A program made the position numbers and the translations under genes. From positions 1-8,460 of the forward strand of contig JBKHHU010000153.1 of NCBI GenBank assembly GCA_046539045.1: 8,460 bases of DNA. The letters run 5' to 3'. Origin of the DNA: JBKHHU01 sp046539045. GTDB taxonomy: Bacteria; Planctomycetota; Phycisphaerae; SM23-33. The notes beneath the pieces were generated by a model. That model made no database searches. It was not told the origin of the DNA and was given only the letters and a program-made list of their open reading frames with translations. Position 1 is the first letter of the stretch. Each line of letters starts with the position of its first letter. This document shows positions 1-6,788 of the stretch, in pieces.

Positions 1-21
1 CGTGGGATTTTCGGTAGTTTG

Positions 22-51
22 TTGGCGCATCGGCAGTGGCTGGGGTAGGAT
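22..51 (+). promoter_or_regulatory. Putative sigma-70-type promoter of nadK, likely leaderless
   Basis: TTGGCG at 22-27 and TAGGAT at 46-51 are separated by 18 bases, an acceptable housekeeping -35/-10 pair. The expected transcription start falls at or next to the ATG at 58, so the mRNA would have essentially no leader. The reading frame upstream of the ATG is closed by a TAG at 46-48, so the protein cannot begin earlier. Caution: AGGA at 47-50 stands 7 bases before the ATG and could instead act as a Shine-Dalgarno, in which case the promoter lies outside the window. Confidence 0.4.
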
Positions 52-57
52 ACGCAC

Positions 58-936
58 ATGCCCACATCGGCCAAACGCGTGTTGATTCTGCTGAATCCCG
101 AGAAGCCCAATGTGCATGAGCATATCGAGCGGTTGCGGCCGTTTATCGCCGAGCGGGCGGAGGTTCTGGCGGTCTCGGATGAGCGGACGGGCCTGCCCGC
201 AAGTGCCGACGCGGCCGACCTTTGCATCGTTTTCGGCGGGGACGGCACGCTGCTTGGTGCCGCCCGGCTGCTGGCGGGGATGGGCGTGCCGCTGCTGGGG
301 GTGAACATGGGCAAGCTCGGCTTCCTGGCCGAGTTCAACGTCCCGCACTTCAAGAAGCATCTGGATGAGATTCTCCACGGGCAGATCGAGCCCATCGAGC
401 GGATCATGCTCGAGGTAACGATTGCCAATACAGGGACGGACGACAAGCCGCGATTCAGCAGCCCCGCGGCCAACGATGTAGCCATCTGCGCCGGCGAGCC
501 GTTTCGGATGATCGACGTTCACGTCAACCAGGAAGACTACGAGGTTGCACGCTATCTCGGTGACGGCCTGGTGGTTGCGACGCCCAGCGGCTCGACCGGG
601 TACAACATGTCCTGCGGCGGACCGATCCTCGAGCCGAGCCTGGACGCCTTGGCGATCACGCCGGTGGCGCCGCATTCGCTGTCGATGCGGCCGATCGTGG
701 TCGGCAGCGGCAAGCCGATCCAGATCGAGGCCCATCGCATCAATCCGGGCACGCGGGTGCTGATCGACGGGCAGCTGTCCTGCTCGCTGTCGCCGGGGGA
801 AACGGTGGAAGTCCGTCGGGCCCAACACGGTGCGCTCATCGTGCCGCACCCGGGCCGGCCGTTCTTCCGCACGCTCAGTACCAAGCTGCATTGGGGCCAC
901 TCCCCCCACCACCGCCACGACGGCGAGCCCAAGTAG
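58..936 (+). CDS. nadK: NAD kinase (ATP-NAD kinase)
   Basis: This protein phosphorylates NAD+ to NADP+ using ATP or polyphosphate, the only known route to NADP in most bacteria, and acts in the cytoplasm. The 292 residues match the usual family length. Residues 60-66 carry GGDGTLL, the hallmark nucleotide-binding loop with the catalytic Asp62. NMGKLGFL follows at 83-90. AAND at 137-140 is the short acidic motif that contacts the NAD ribose (Asn-Asp here where many enzymes have Asn-Glu). GDGLVVATPSGSTGY at 168-182 is the second conserved glycine-rich signature, followed by GGPI at 187-190. IDGQ at 236-239 is the typical C-terminal strand motif. The tail from about 275 is rich in His and probably disordered. 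The start is fixed by an in-frame stop at 46-48. A candidate terminator lies about 210 bases downstream, so it is probably monocistronic or the last gene of a unit. Family assignment is secure. Confidence 0.97.
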   Translation: MPTSAKRVLILLNPEKPNVHEHIERLRPFIAERAEVLAVSDERTGLPASADAADLCIVFGGDGTLLGAARLLAGMGVPLLGVNMGKLGFLAEFNVPHFKKHLDEILHGQIEPIERIMLEVTIANTGTDDKPRFSSPAANDVAICAGEPFRMIDVHVNQEDYEVARYLGDGLVVATPSGSTGYNMSCGGPILEPSLDALAITPVAPHSLSMRPIVVGSGKPIQIEAHRINPGTRVLIDGQLSCSLSPGETVEVRRAQHGALIVPHPGRPFFRTLSTKLHWGHSPHHRHDGEPK

Positions 937-1145
937 CTCATAGAACCCCCGTCGCTCGCTTCGTGGTCGCCGATCGATACGAACCGGCCGCGGCCCTCCC
1001 ATTGACCTGTGGTGGAACTGGCGAGGCTGGTCGACCCTCCGGCCCGACCGGAAGAGTAGGAATTACGAAGCGCGCGGCGCGTCCGGGACGGGGTCTTGCC
1101 GGGCAAGCGCCTCATAAGTGACTTCGGCACCAATATGTTACGTTC

Positions 1146-1181
1146 GGGACGCTTTTCTGCCGTCCACGCGTCCCCGTTTTT
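1146..1181 (+). terminator. Putative Rho-independent terminator
   Basis: GGGACGC at 1146-1152 pairs perfectly with GCGTCCC at 1168-1174 around a 15-base loop. After two further bases comes a run of five T (1177-1181). An alternative, shorter-loop pairing GGACG (1147-1151) with CGTCC (1161-1165) competes with it. It lies 210 bases after the nadK stop, so it could end a long nadK 3' tail or an unrecognised small transcript. The loop is long and the T run short, so strength is uncertain. Confidence 0.45.
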
Positions 1182-1224
1182 ACGCAGTTTTCCGTAGGTT
1201 ACGACAGGTCCAGACGGGGGTTTT

Positions 1225-1256
1225 TCGGGGCATTTTCCCCACCGGCGAGGCCCCGA
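1225..1256. repeat. Inverted repeat TCGGGGC/GCCCCGA
   Basis: TCGGGGC at 1225-1231 is a perfect inverted copy of GCCCCGA at 1250-1256 with an 18-base interior. Inside it, GGGG (1227-1230) can pair instead with CCCC (1237-1240) in a tight hairpin, so two mutually exclusive folds exist. Function is unknown. Confidence 0.45.
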
Positions 1257-1262
1257 TTTCCG

Positions 1263-1314
1263 AATTTCGGCCGCTGCGCGGACGCTTAAAACTGCCCGGC
1301 GCCGGCCGAAAATT
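1263..1314. repeat. Long imperfect hairpin directly upstream of the fusion-gene promoter
   Basis: TTTCGGCCG (1265-1273) pairs perfectly with CGGCCGAAA (1303-1311). Outside it AA (1263-1264) pairs with TT (1313-1314) past one bulged A, and inside it GCGC (1276-1279) pairs with GCGC (1299-1302) past a two-base bulge, giving about 15 pairs around a 19-base loop. The left arm overlaps the palindrome CCGAATTTCGG (1260-1270), so the two folds exclude each other. No T run follows, so it is not a standard terminator. Its right arm ends three bases before the predicted -35 box, a place where an operator could sit. Confidence 0.5.
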
Positions 1315-1316
1315 GA

Positions 1317-1346
1317 TTGGGTCTGCGTAAGGCGTTTTCCTACAAT
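1317..1346 (+). promoter_or_regulatory. Putative promoter of the IOR-GltD fusion gene, leaderless start
   Basis: TTGGGT at 1317-1322 and TACAAT at 1341-1346 are 18 bases apart. TACAAT differs from the TATAAT consensus at one position. Transcription is expected to begin at about 1353-1355, at the ATG at 1355. There is no usable Shine-Dalgarno: GGCGGG at 1347-1352 ends only two bases before the ATG. An in-frame TAA at 1328-1330, with no other start codon between it and 1355, makes this the earliest possible start. Confidence 0.5.
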
Positions 1347-1354
1347 GGCGGGTT

Positions 1355-4300
1355 ATGAAAGTAGACCCACGATTTCTCACGGGCGACGGCCCGGAAATCT
1401 TTACTGGTAATGAGTTGTTGGTGAAAGGCGCGTTGGAGGCCGAGGGCGGCTGCCACCTGCTTGGCGGCTATCCGGGCTCGCCGATCGCCGGGTACTTCGA
1501 CTGCATGGCCCAGATCAAGGACCTGCTGAGCGAGAAGGGAATCCGCGCGGTCATCAACAATAACGAAGCCCTCGCTGCGGCCATGCTGAACGGCACGCAG
1601 ACGCTTCCCATGCGCGCGATGATCGGGATGAAATCCGTCGGCGTTCACGTCGCTGCCGACGCATTGGCACTGGGCAATCTGGCTGGGGCTCACCCCGAAG
1701 GTGGGGCCATCGTCCTCTACGGCGACGACCCGTGGAGCGACTCGACGCAGGTGCCCTCCGACAGCCGCTACATCTCCAAGCATCTGTATATCCCCACGGT
1801 CGAACCCAGCACGCCGCAAGAAGTTAAGGACCAGGTTGACCTGAGCTTCAAGCTCTCGCGCATGAGCGAGCTGTTCGTCGGGTACATCGTCACCACCAAC
1901 CTCGCCGACGGCGGGGGCTCGGTGCAGTGCCGCCCCAACCAGTACCCCGAACACAACATCAACAACCCGTTCGACCTGGAAACCAAATCGATCCCGCTGG
2001 ACAAGCGCGTCCTCCTGCCGCCGCGAACCTGGACGCAGGAAGAGAGCTTCACCGATCGGCACCAGCGGGCCATGGACGCCGCCCGGCAGCTCGGGCTCAA
2101 CCGCATCGATTTCGCCGCCTCGGGCGAGAAGAAGCCCGTCGGGTTCATCACCAGCGGCCTGGCGTATGCGTACCTGCTGCAGGCGATGGACGAACTGGAC
2201 CTGCGCGGGGAGCTTCCGGTCCTGAAGTTCGGCCTGAGCTACCCCGCCGACCCAGCCATGATCCGCGAGTTGGCGGGGATGTGCGAGCGCATCGTGGTCA
2301 TTGAAGAGCGGCGCGGCTTCCTGGAAGACCATGTCCGCGACGTGGTCCTCGGCGACCGCCAGACCGACGGCCCCGCCGCCGGCGTGGAGCTATGGGGCAA
2401 GCAGTTCCCCAAGGGCCTCAAGGGCATCCCCTCCACGCGAGGGCTGCACCCGTCGATCCTGATCGAACGCCTTGCTCCCCTGCTGGAGCGGATCGCTTCG
2501 GAGAGTTCCACGGTCAGTCTGCCCGGGGTGGAATCGCTTGAGCGCGAGCTGGCCGTCGTCGACAGCACCGAGCGGCTGGACGTCGGCTCCGTCCCGCCGC
2601 GTCTGCCCGGTTTCTGCCCGGGCTGCCCGCACCGCGACAGCTCCGAGTTGTGCCTGGAGATCAAGAAGGCGTTCCGCAACCCGCTGTACATGCAGAAGAA
2701 GTACAGTGCCGAACCGATGGACCTGATGTTCCACGGCGACATCGGCTGTTATACGATGCTGATGTTCCCGCCCAACGACGAGCTGATGCACGACCTGTCG
2801 GGCATGGGCCTGGGCGGTGGGACGGGCGTCGGGAACGACAAGCTCATCCGCAACAAGGAAGTCGTCTTCATGGGCGACTCCACTTTCTTCCACAGCGGGC
2901 AGCTGGCGATCTCGCAGGCGATCAAGCTCGGCCAGGATATTACGTTCGTCATCCTGGACAACTCCACCACCGCGATGACCGGCCACCAGACCACGCCCGG
3001 GACCGATTACGACGTGCTGGGCAACCCGACTCCGCAGCAGGACATTGAGGACGTTGTCCGCGGGATCGCCGGGACCACCGAGTCGCTGATCACCCGCGCC
3101 GACCCGACCGAGAAGAAGGAATACCGCAAGCTGCTCGAGCACGCGTTCCTTGATGAAGGCGTGAAGGTCATCATCGCCACCAAGGAATGCGCCATCACGG
3201 AAGGCCGCCGTCGCCGCCGGGCAGAGCGGGCACTCCGCAAGCAGAAGGGCTACCTGCCCCGCAAGGAGTACGTCAACATCGACCCGGAGGTCTGCCGCTT
3301 CTGCCTCAGCTGCACCGAGATGACCGGCTGTCCTGCACTGATGCACGTGGAGACCGACTACGGCAAGAAGATGTCGACCAGCTTGACCAGTTGCGTCGCC
3401 GACGGTGCGTGCGAGCGTGTCGGCGCCTGCAGCGCGTTCGAGACCGTGACGGTCAAGCGGAAGAACCCGCCGCGAACGAAGGTGCCCGAGCTGCAGCTGG
3501 ACGAGATCCCCGAACCGCCGAAGGTGCAGACCGACAAGACCTGGCGGGTCTGCCTGACCGGTGTCGGCGGGATGGGAATCGGTGTTGGGACGCAGATCCT
3601 CGTCCGGGCCGGACACAAGGAAGGCTACAACGTCATCTACCTGGACAAGAAGGGCCTGGCGATCCGCAACGGTGGAGTCGTCTCCCAGATTGTCTATTCC
3701 CAGACCAGCGAAGATGCCCCAACCGCGATCATCCCGTTCGGCAAGGCCAATCTGCTCATCGGTGTGGACATTCTCGAAGCGGCCCGCGCACTGGACCCGA
3801 AAGGCCGGTCGCGCATCGCCTCCAAGGACACCACCGCCGCGGTGATCAATACCGACAAGGTCCAGACCATCACCAACGTGATGGGCAAGCAGGAAGATTT
3901 CGACCCAGCCGAGCTGGAAGCGATGATCCGCCAGTCCACCCGCGAGGACGACTTCCTGGCCCGCAATCTCTCGCGGATCTGCGAACGCTACCTCGGAAGC
4001 AAGGTCTACGCCAACGTGATGATGCTCGGGTTCGCCTTCCAGAAGGGGCTGATCCCGGTTTCGTTCCATTCGATCGCCTGGGCGATCAAGGACACCATCC
4101 GGGCCGATTTCCGCAAGAATCTCTACGCGTTCAACATGGGCCGGAAGTTCGTGGTCAGCCCGGAGCTGTTTCAGGGCCCGCCACAACGGACCGGCTGGCG
4201 CGAAACCCTCGAGGACAAGTGCCGCTACACCATCCGCCGCTTCCGCAAGGGACAGATGCTCGCAGACCAGCTCCGCGAGCTGGCTGCCGAGACGATCGGC

Positions 4301-6133
4301 CACGCCGGCGGGCTGGATGAGAAACTCAAGCGGGATATCGTCGTCCGCCTCTACGATTGCCTTCGCTGGGGCGGGATCGACTACGCCCGCCGGTACGCCG
4401 AGGCGATCAGGACCGTCTACGACAAAGACGATGCCCTCATGGGCCATGCCGCCACGCGCGCCATCATCCACAACCTGGCCAAGGCGATGCTGATCAAGGA
4501 CCCGGTGTTCGTGGCTGAGCTGCACACCAGCCCGGACAAACTCGCCCGCGACCGGGAGCGCTACAACGTCAACCCGCGCAACGGCGACAGCATCAGCTAC
4601 AAGTTCCACATCCACGAGCGGATGCAACTGGGGCGGCTGAAGTTCAACCTGAACCTCACCGCCTGGCCGTGGATGCTGAAGCTTCTCAAGCGCATGAAGT
4701 TCCTCCGCAGGCTGCCCGGCTGGTTCCAGGACAAGGTCAACTTCCGCCGGCGGTACTTCGACCGCGTGCAGGAATTCGCCTGGGCAAGCAAGACCGAATA
4801 CTGCACTGCCTCCCGCAGGCTCGGCTCGCCCAAGTGCATGGACTGCATGAACGCGGTCTGCTCCGAAAGCGGCTGCCCGCTGGGCAACGCGATTCCGACC
4901 TGGCTGGACCTGGCGTACGAGGGAAACTGGCGGGAGGCAGCCGAGTTGCTGCACCAGACGAACAACTTCCCCGAATTTACCGCGCGGGTCTGCCCGGCGT
5001 TCTGCCAGGATTCCTGCAAGCAGGGTTTCAGCGAATACCCGGTGCAGGTGCAGGACGTCGAGAAGCAGATCGTCGACCGGGCCTTCGAGCAGGGCTGGGT
5101 CAAGCCGCTCCCGGCAGAGAGGAAGACCGGGCGAAGCGTGGCGATCGTCGGTTCCGGGCCGGCGGGGCTGGCCGCAGCTCAGCAGCTGGCGCGCGAAGGG
5201 CACGACGTGACCGTCTTTGAAAGGGACGACGCTATCGGCGGGCTGCTGCGGTACGGGATCCCCGATCACCGTCTCGAGAAGTCGCTGATCGATCGGCGGC
5301 TCCGGCAGCTGGAGGCGGAAGGCGTGACGTTCCGGACCGGTGTCGAGATCGGCAGGGACATGCCCGCCAACCGACTTACCGACGAGTTCGACGCGGTGCT
5401 GCTGTGCGTGGGCGCCTCCCGAGGCCGCGACCTTGATCTGCCGGGCAGGGACCGCGACGGGGTGCATTTCGCCATGGACTTCCTCCGCCAGGCCAACCGC
5501 AAGGCGGCGGGCAAGGATGTCAACGGCGAGGAGATTTCCGTGCAGGACCAGGCCGTGGTGGTCGTCGGTGGTGGGTTGACCGGTGAGGACTGCGTGGAAA
5601 CCGCCCTTGCCCAAGGCGCCCGCGAGGTCCATCAACTGGAGATTCTCCCGGAAGATCAGAGCCCCGCACTGAGTTCGCAGACGCTCCCGGAAGACCAGGC
5701 CAAGCGGATCAAACGCTGGTGGGCCGTCGCGGCGGAGCGGTTCGAGAACAATAACGGCTCGGCTGTCCTGAAGGCCTCTAAAGTTGAGTGGGTGCCGTCC
5801 CGCAAGGGACCGGTGATGAAGACGCTGCCCGAGACCGCCTTCGAGGTGCCTGCCGATAAGGTCCTCCTGGCGATGGGCTTCCGCTCCCAGATGCCCCAGG
5901 CGATCGCCGAGCAGCTCGGACTGGAACTGCCCGACCAGGCCGCAGCGGGCGTCAGCGAATTCCGCACCAACCACAAACGCGTCTTCGCTGCCGGTGACCT
6001 CATCAGCGGCCCGACATACGTCGCTACCGCCATCGATTCCGGCAGGAAAGCCGCCCGACGCGTAAGCGAATTCCTCGCCCGCGAACCAAGCCGTTCAGGA
6101 GCAGTACATGCCGAGGGAGCCCAAGAAGCGTAA
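1355..6133 (+). CDS. Fused indolepyruvate-type 2-oxoacid:acceptor oxidoreductase (alpha + beta) with GltD-type NAD(P)H/FAD module
   Basis: This 1592-residue polypeptide appears to be a complete 2-oxoacid oxidoreductase with its own NAD(P)-linked flavoprotein. Predicted reaction: 2-oxoacid (arylpyruvate by resemblance to IorA) + CoA + NAD(P)+ to acyl-CoA + CO2 + NAD(P)H, in the cytoplasm. Domains in order: N-terminal 2-oxoacid oxidoreductase domain (about 15-200; GYPGSP 38-43, NNNEA 68-72 with the likely cofactor-activating Glu71); second domain (about 258-390); thiamine diphosphate domain (about 419-620; FCPGCPH 420-426, GDIGCY 461-466, GDS 507-509 and DN 535-536 as the cofactor/metal motif); Fe-S segment (Cys647, 650, 653, 659, then 680, 686, 692); IorB/gamma domain (about 729-920; GVGGMG 736-741, KGLAIRNGG 766-774); helical, basic region (about 920-1140) like the C-terminus of long fused IOR enzymes. 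The GltD part follows: Cys1161, 1164, 1169, 1174 and 1213, 1217, 1221 for two [4Fe-4S] clusters, FAD loop GSGPAG 1266-1271, pyridine-nucleotide loop GGGLTGEDC 1405-1413, FAD-closing AAGD 1545-1548. No signal peptide. Substrate and NAD versus NADP preference cannot be read from sequence. Confidence 0.9.
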   Translation: MKVDPRFLTGDGPEIFTGNELLVKGALEAEGGCHLLGGYPGSPIAGYFDCMAQIKDLLSEKGIRAVINNNEALAAAMLNGTQTLPMRAMIGMKSVGVHVAADALALGNLAGAHPEGGAIVLYGDDPWSDSTQVPSDSRYISKHLYIPTVEPSTPQEVKDQVDLSFKLSRMSELFVGYIVTTNLADGGGSVQCRPNQYPEHNINNPFDLETKSIPLDKRVLLPPRTWTQEESFTDRHQRAMDAARQLGLNRIDFAASGEKKPVGFITSGLAYAYLLQAMDELDLRGELPVLKFGLSYPADPAMIRELAGMCERIVVIEERRGFLEDHVRDVVLGDRQTDGPAAGVELWGKQFPKGLKGIPSTRGLHPSILIERLAPLLERIASESSTVSLPGVESLERELAVVDSTERLDVGSVPPRLPGFCPGCPHRDSSELCLEIKKAFRNPLYMQKKYSAEPMDLMFHGDIGCYTMLMFPPNDELMHDLSGMGLGGGTGVGNDKLIRNKEVVFMGDSTFFHSGQLAISQAIKLGQDITFVILDNSTTAMTGHQTTPGTDYDVLGNPTPQQDIEDVVRGIAGTTESLITRADPTEKKEYRKLLEHAFLDEGVKVIIATKECAITEGRRRRRAERALRKQKGYLPRKEYVNIDPEVCRFCLSCTEMTGCPALMHVETDYGKKMSTSLTSCVADGACERVGACSAFETVTVKRKNPPRTKVPELQLDEIPEPPKVQTDKTWRVCLTGVGGMGIGVGTQILVRAGHKEGYNVIYLDKKGLAIRNGGVVSQIVYSQTSEDAPTAIIPFGKANLLIGVDILEAARALDPKGRSRIASKDTTAAVINTDKVQTITNVMGKQEDFDPAELEAMIRQSTREDDFLARNLSRICERYLGSKVYANVMMLGFAFQKGLIPVSFHSIAWAIKDTIRADFRKNLYAFNMGRKFVVSPELFQGPPQRTGWRETLEDKCRYTIRRFRKGQMLADQLRELAAETIGHAGGLDEKLKRDIVVRLYDCLRWGGIDYARRYAEAIRTVYDKDDALMGHAATRAIIHNLAKAMLIKDPVFVAELHTSPDKLARDRERYNVNPRNGDSISYKFHIHERMQLGRLKFNLNLTAWPWMLKLLKRMKFLRRLPGWFQDKVNFRRRYFDRVQEFAWASKTEYCTASRRLGSPKCMDCMNAVCSESGCPLGNAIPTWLDLAYEGNWREAAELLHQTNNFPEFTARVCPAFCQDSCKQGFSEYPVQVQDVEKQIVDRAFEQGWVKPLPAERKTGRSVAIVGSGPAGLAAAQQLAREGHDVTVFERDDAIGGLLRYGIPDHRLEKSLIDRRLRQLEAEGVTFRTGVEIGRDMPANRLTDEFDAVLLCVGASRGRDLDLPGRDRDGVHFAMDFLRQANRKAAGKDVNGEEISVQDQAVVVVGGGLTGEDCVETALAQGAREVHQLEILPEDQSPALSSQTLPEDQAKRIKRWWAVAAERFENNNGSAVLKASKVEWVPSRKGPVMKTLPETAFEVPADKVLLAMGFRSQMPQAIAEQLGLELPDQAAAGVSEFRTNHKRVFAAGDLISGPTYVATAIDSGRKAARRVSEFLAREPSRSGAVHAEGAQEA
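6097..6101 (+). promoter_or_regulatory. Shine-Dalgarno of nth inside the fusion gene
   Basis: AGGAG at 6097-6101 lies 6 bases before the nth ATG at 6108 and within the last codons of the upstream gene. It decides the nth start and makes translational coupling likely. Confidence 0.7.
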
Positions 6134-6767
6134 GCGCGAGCGGGTACAGGCAGTTATCCCCCTCCTCAAGAGAACCTACCCCGAGGCAGAATGCGCGCTG
6201 AACCATGACAGCCCGTTGCAACTGCTGGTCGCTACCATTCTCTCCGCCCAGTGCACCGATGAGCGGGTTAACAAGGTCACCCCGGGGTTGTTCGAGAAGT
6301 ATCGCACGGCTGGGGATTTCGCTGAAGCGGATCCGGAGGAGCTTCAGCAGGAGATCCGGTCGACGGGGTTCTTCCGCAACAAGACCAAGAGCCTCATCGA
6401 GTCCTGCAAGGCAATCGTCGAGCGCCACGATCGGAAGGTCCCCGACACGATGGCGGAGCTGACCGCCCTGCCCGGCGTGGCTCGGAAGACGGCCAGCGTT
6501 GTTCTGGGCGTTGCTTACGGGAAGGCGGAAGGCATCGTCGTCGATACCCATGTGGCGCGGCTGAGTATTCGCCTGAAACTGACCTCGGCCAAAAAGGCCA
6601 ATACCGCCCGGATCGAGAAGGATCTGATGGAACTGGTCCCGGAGGAGGAGTGGATCGACTGGAGCCACCTGCTGATCTTCCACGGCAGGAATATCTGCAC
6701 CGCCCGGAAACCCGATTGCGGGGCGTGCCCGATGGCCGAACACTGCCCGTCGGCCGGGAAGGTCTGA
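6108..6767 (+). CDS. nth: Endonuclease III (bifunctional DNA glycosylase / AP lyase)
   Basis: This base-excision repair enzyme removes oxidised pyrimidines from DNA and nicks the abasic site by beta-elimination. The 219 residues fit the family. The helix-hairpin-helix LPGVARKTA at 121-129 contains the catalytic Lys127, and DTHV at 146-149 supplies the catalytic Asp146. The C-terminal [4Fe-4S] cluster motif is intact: Cys197, Cys204, Cys207 and Cys213 in the C-x6-C-x2-C-x5-C spacing of the family. LSAQCTDERVN at 45-55 is the usual N-terminal helix signature. The first ten residues are mostly Lys and Arg, as in many DNA-binding glycosylases. The gene overlaps the upstream fusion gene by 26 bases in a different frame and has its own AGGAG, so it is probably co-transcribed. 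Both neighbours carry Fe-S clusters, but I see no functional link beyond that. The assignment is secure. Confidence 0.96.
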   Translation: MPREPKKRKRERVQAVIPLLKRTYPEAECALNHDSPLQLLVATILSAQCTDERVNKVTPGLFEKYRTAGDFAEADPEELQQEIRSTGFFRNKTKSLIESCKAIVERHDRKVPDTMAELTALPGVARKTASVVLGVAYGKAEGIVVDTHVARLSIRLKLTSAKKANTARIEKDLMELVPEEEWIDWSHLLIFHGRNICTARKPDCGACPMAEHCPSAGKV

Positions 6768-6788
6768 TCGGTCTCCGGGTGCGAGGAG

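Larger units (their letters stand above)
937..1354. other. 418-base noncoding spacer rich in inverted repeats
   Basis: No convincing gene lies here. The open frames are short, lack ribosome binding sites, run through hairpins and resemble no family I know. The stretch contains a small hairpin (CTTGC/GCAAG, 1095-1107), a terminator-like element (1146-1181), a 7-base inverted repeat (1225-1256), an 11-base palindrome (1260-1270), a long imperfect hairpin (1263-1314) and a promoter (1317-1346). GTTACG occurs at 1137-1142 and 1199-1204. I could not match it to RNase P RNA, tmRNA, SRP RNA or a riboswitch I know. It may contain a small RNA ending at the terminator, or an extended leader of the downstream gene. 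Confidence 0.6.

Noticed and set aside
1095..1107. CTTGC-CGG-GCAAG hairpin as the nadK terminator
   Set aside because: Short stem with a three-base loop and no T run after it. The structure at 1146-1181 is a better candidate.
891..1121. 76-codon plus-strand frame crossing the nadK stop
   Set aside because: Starts inside nadK in another frame, is Pro/Arg-rich, has no ribosome binding site and has no recognisable domain.
552..1133. 193-codon minus-strand frame overlapping the end of nadK
   Set aside because: Mostly antisense to nadK, no family resemblance, Arg/Ser-rich shadow composition, and no reason to prefer it over the secure nadK frame.
1118..1330. 70-codon plus-strand frame in the 937-1354 spacer, starting with GTG
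   Set aside because: No Shine-Dalgarno, runs through the terminator-like hairpin and the inverted repeats, and resembles nothing known. Best read as noncoding.
1340..2332. 330-codon minus-strand frame opposite the N-terminus of the fusion gene
   Set aside because: Antisense shadow in the same register as the longer minus-strand frame, with no domain features.
2390..5974. A 1194-codon open frame on the minus strand, antisense to the fusion gene
   Set aside because: It mirrors the codon pattern of a GC-rich gene. Its translation is monotonous (Leu, Gly, His, Val, Asp rich) without recognisable domains, while the plus strand encodes unmistakable families throughout. It is a shadow frame despite its length.
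6158..6166. TTATCCCCC as a second DnaA box
   Set aside because: Two mismatches at core positions and inside nth coding sequence. Not supported.
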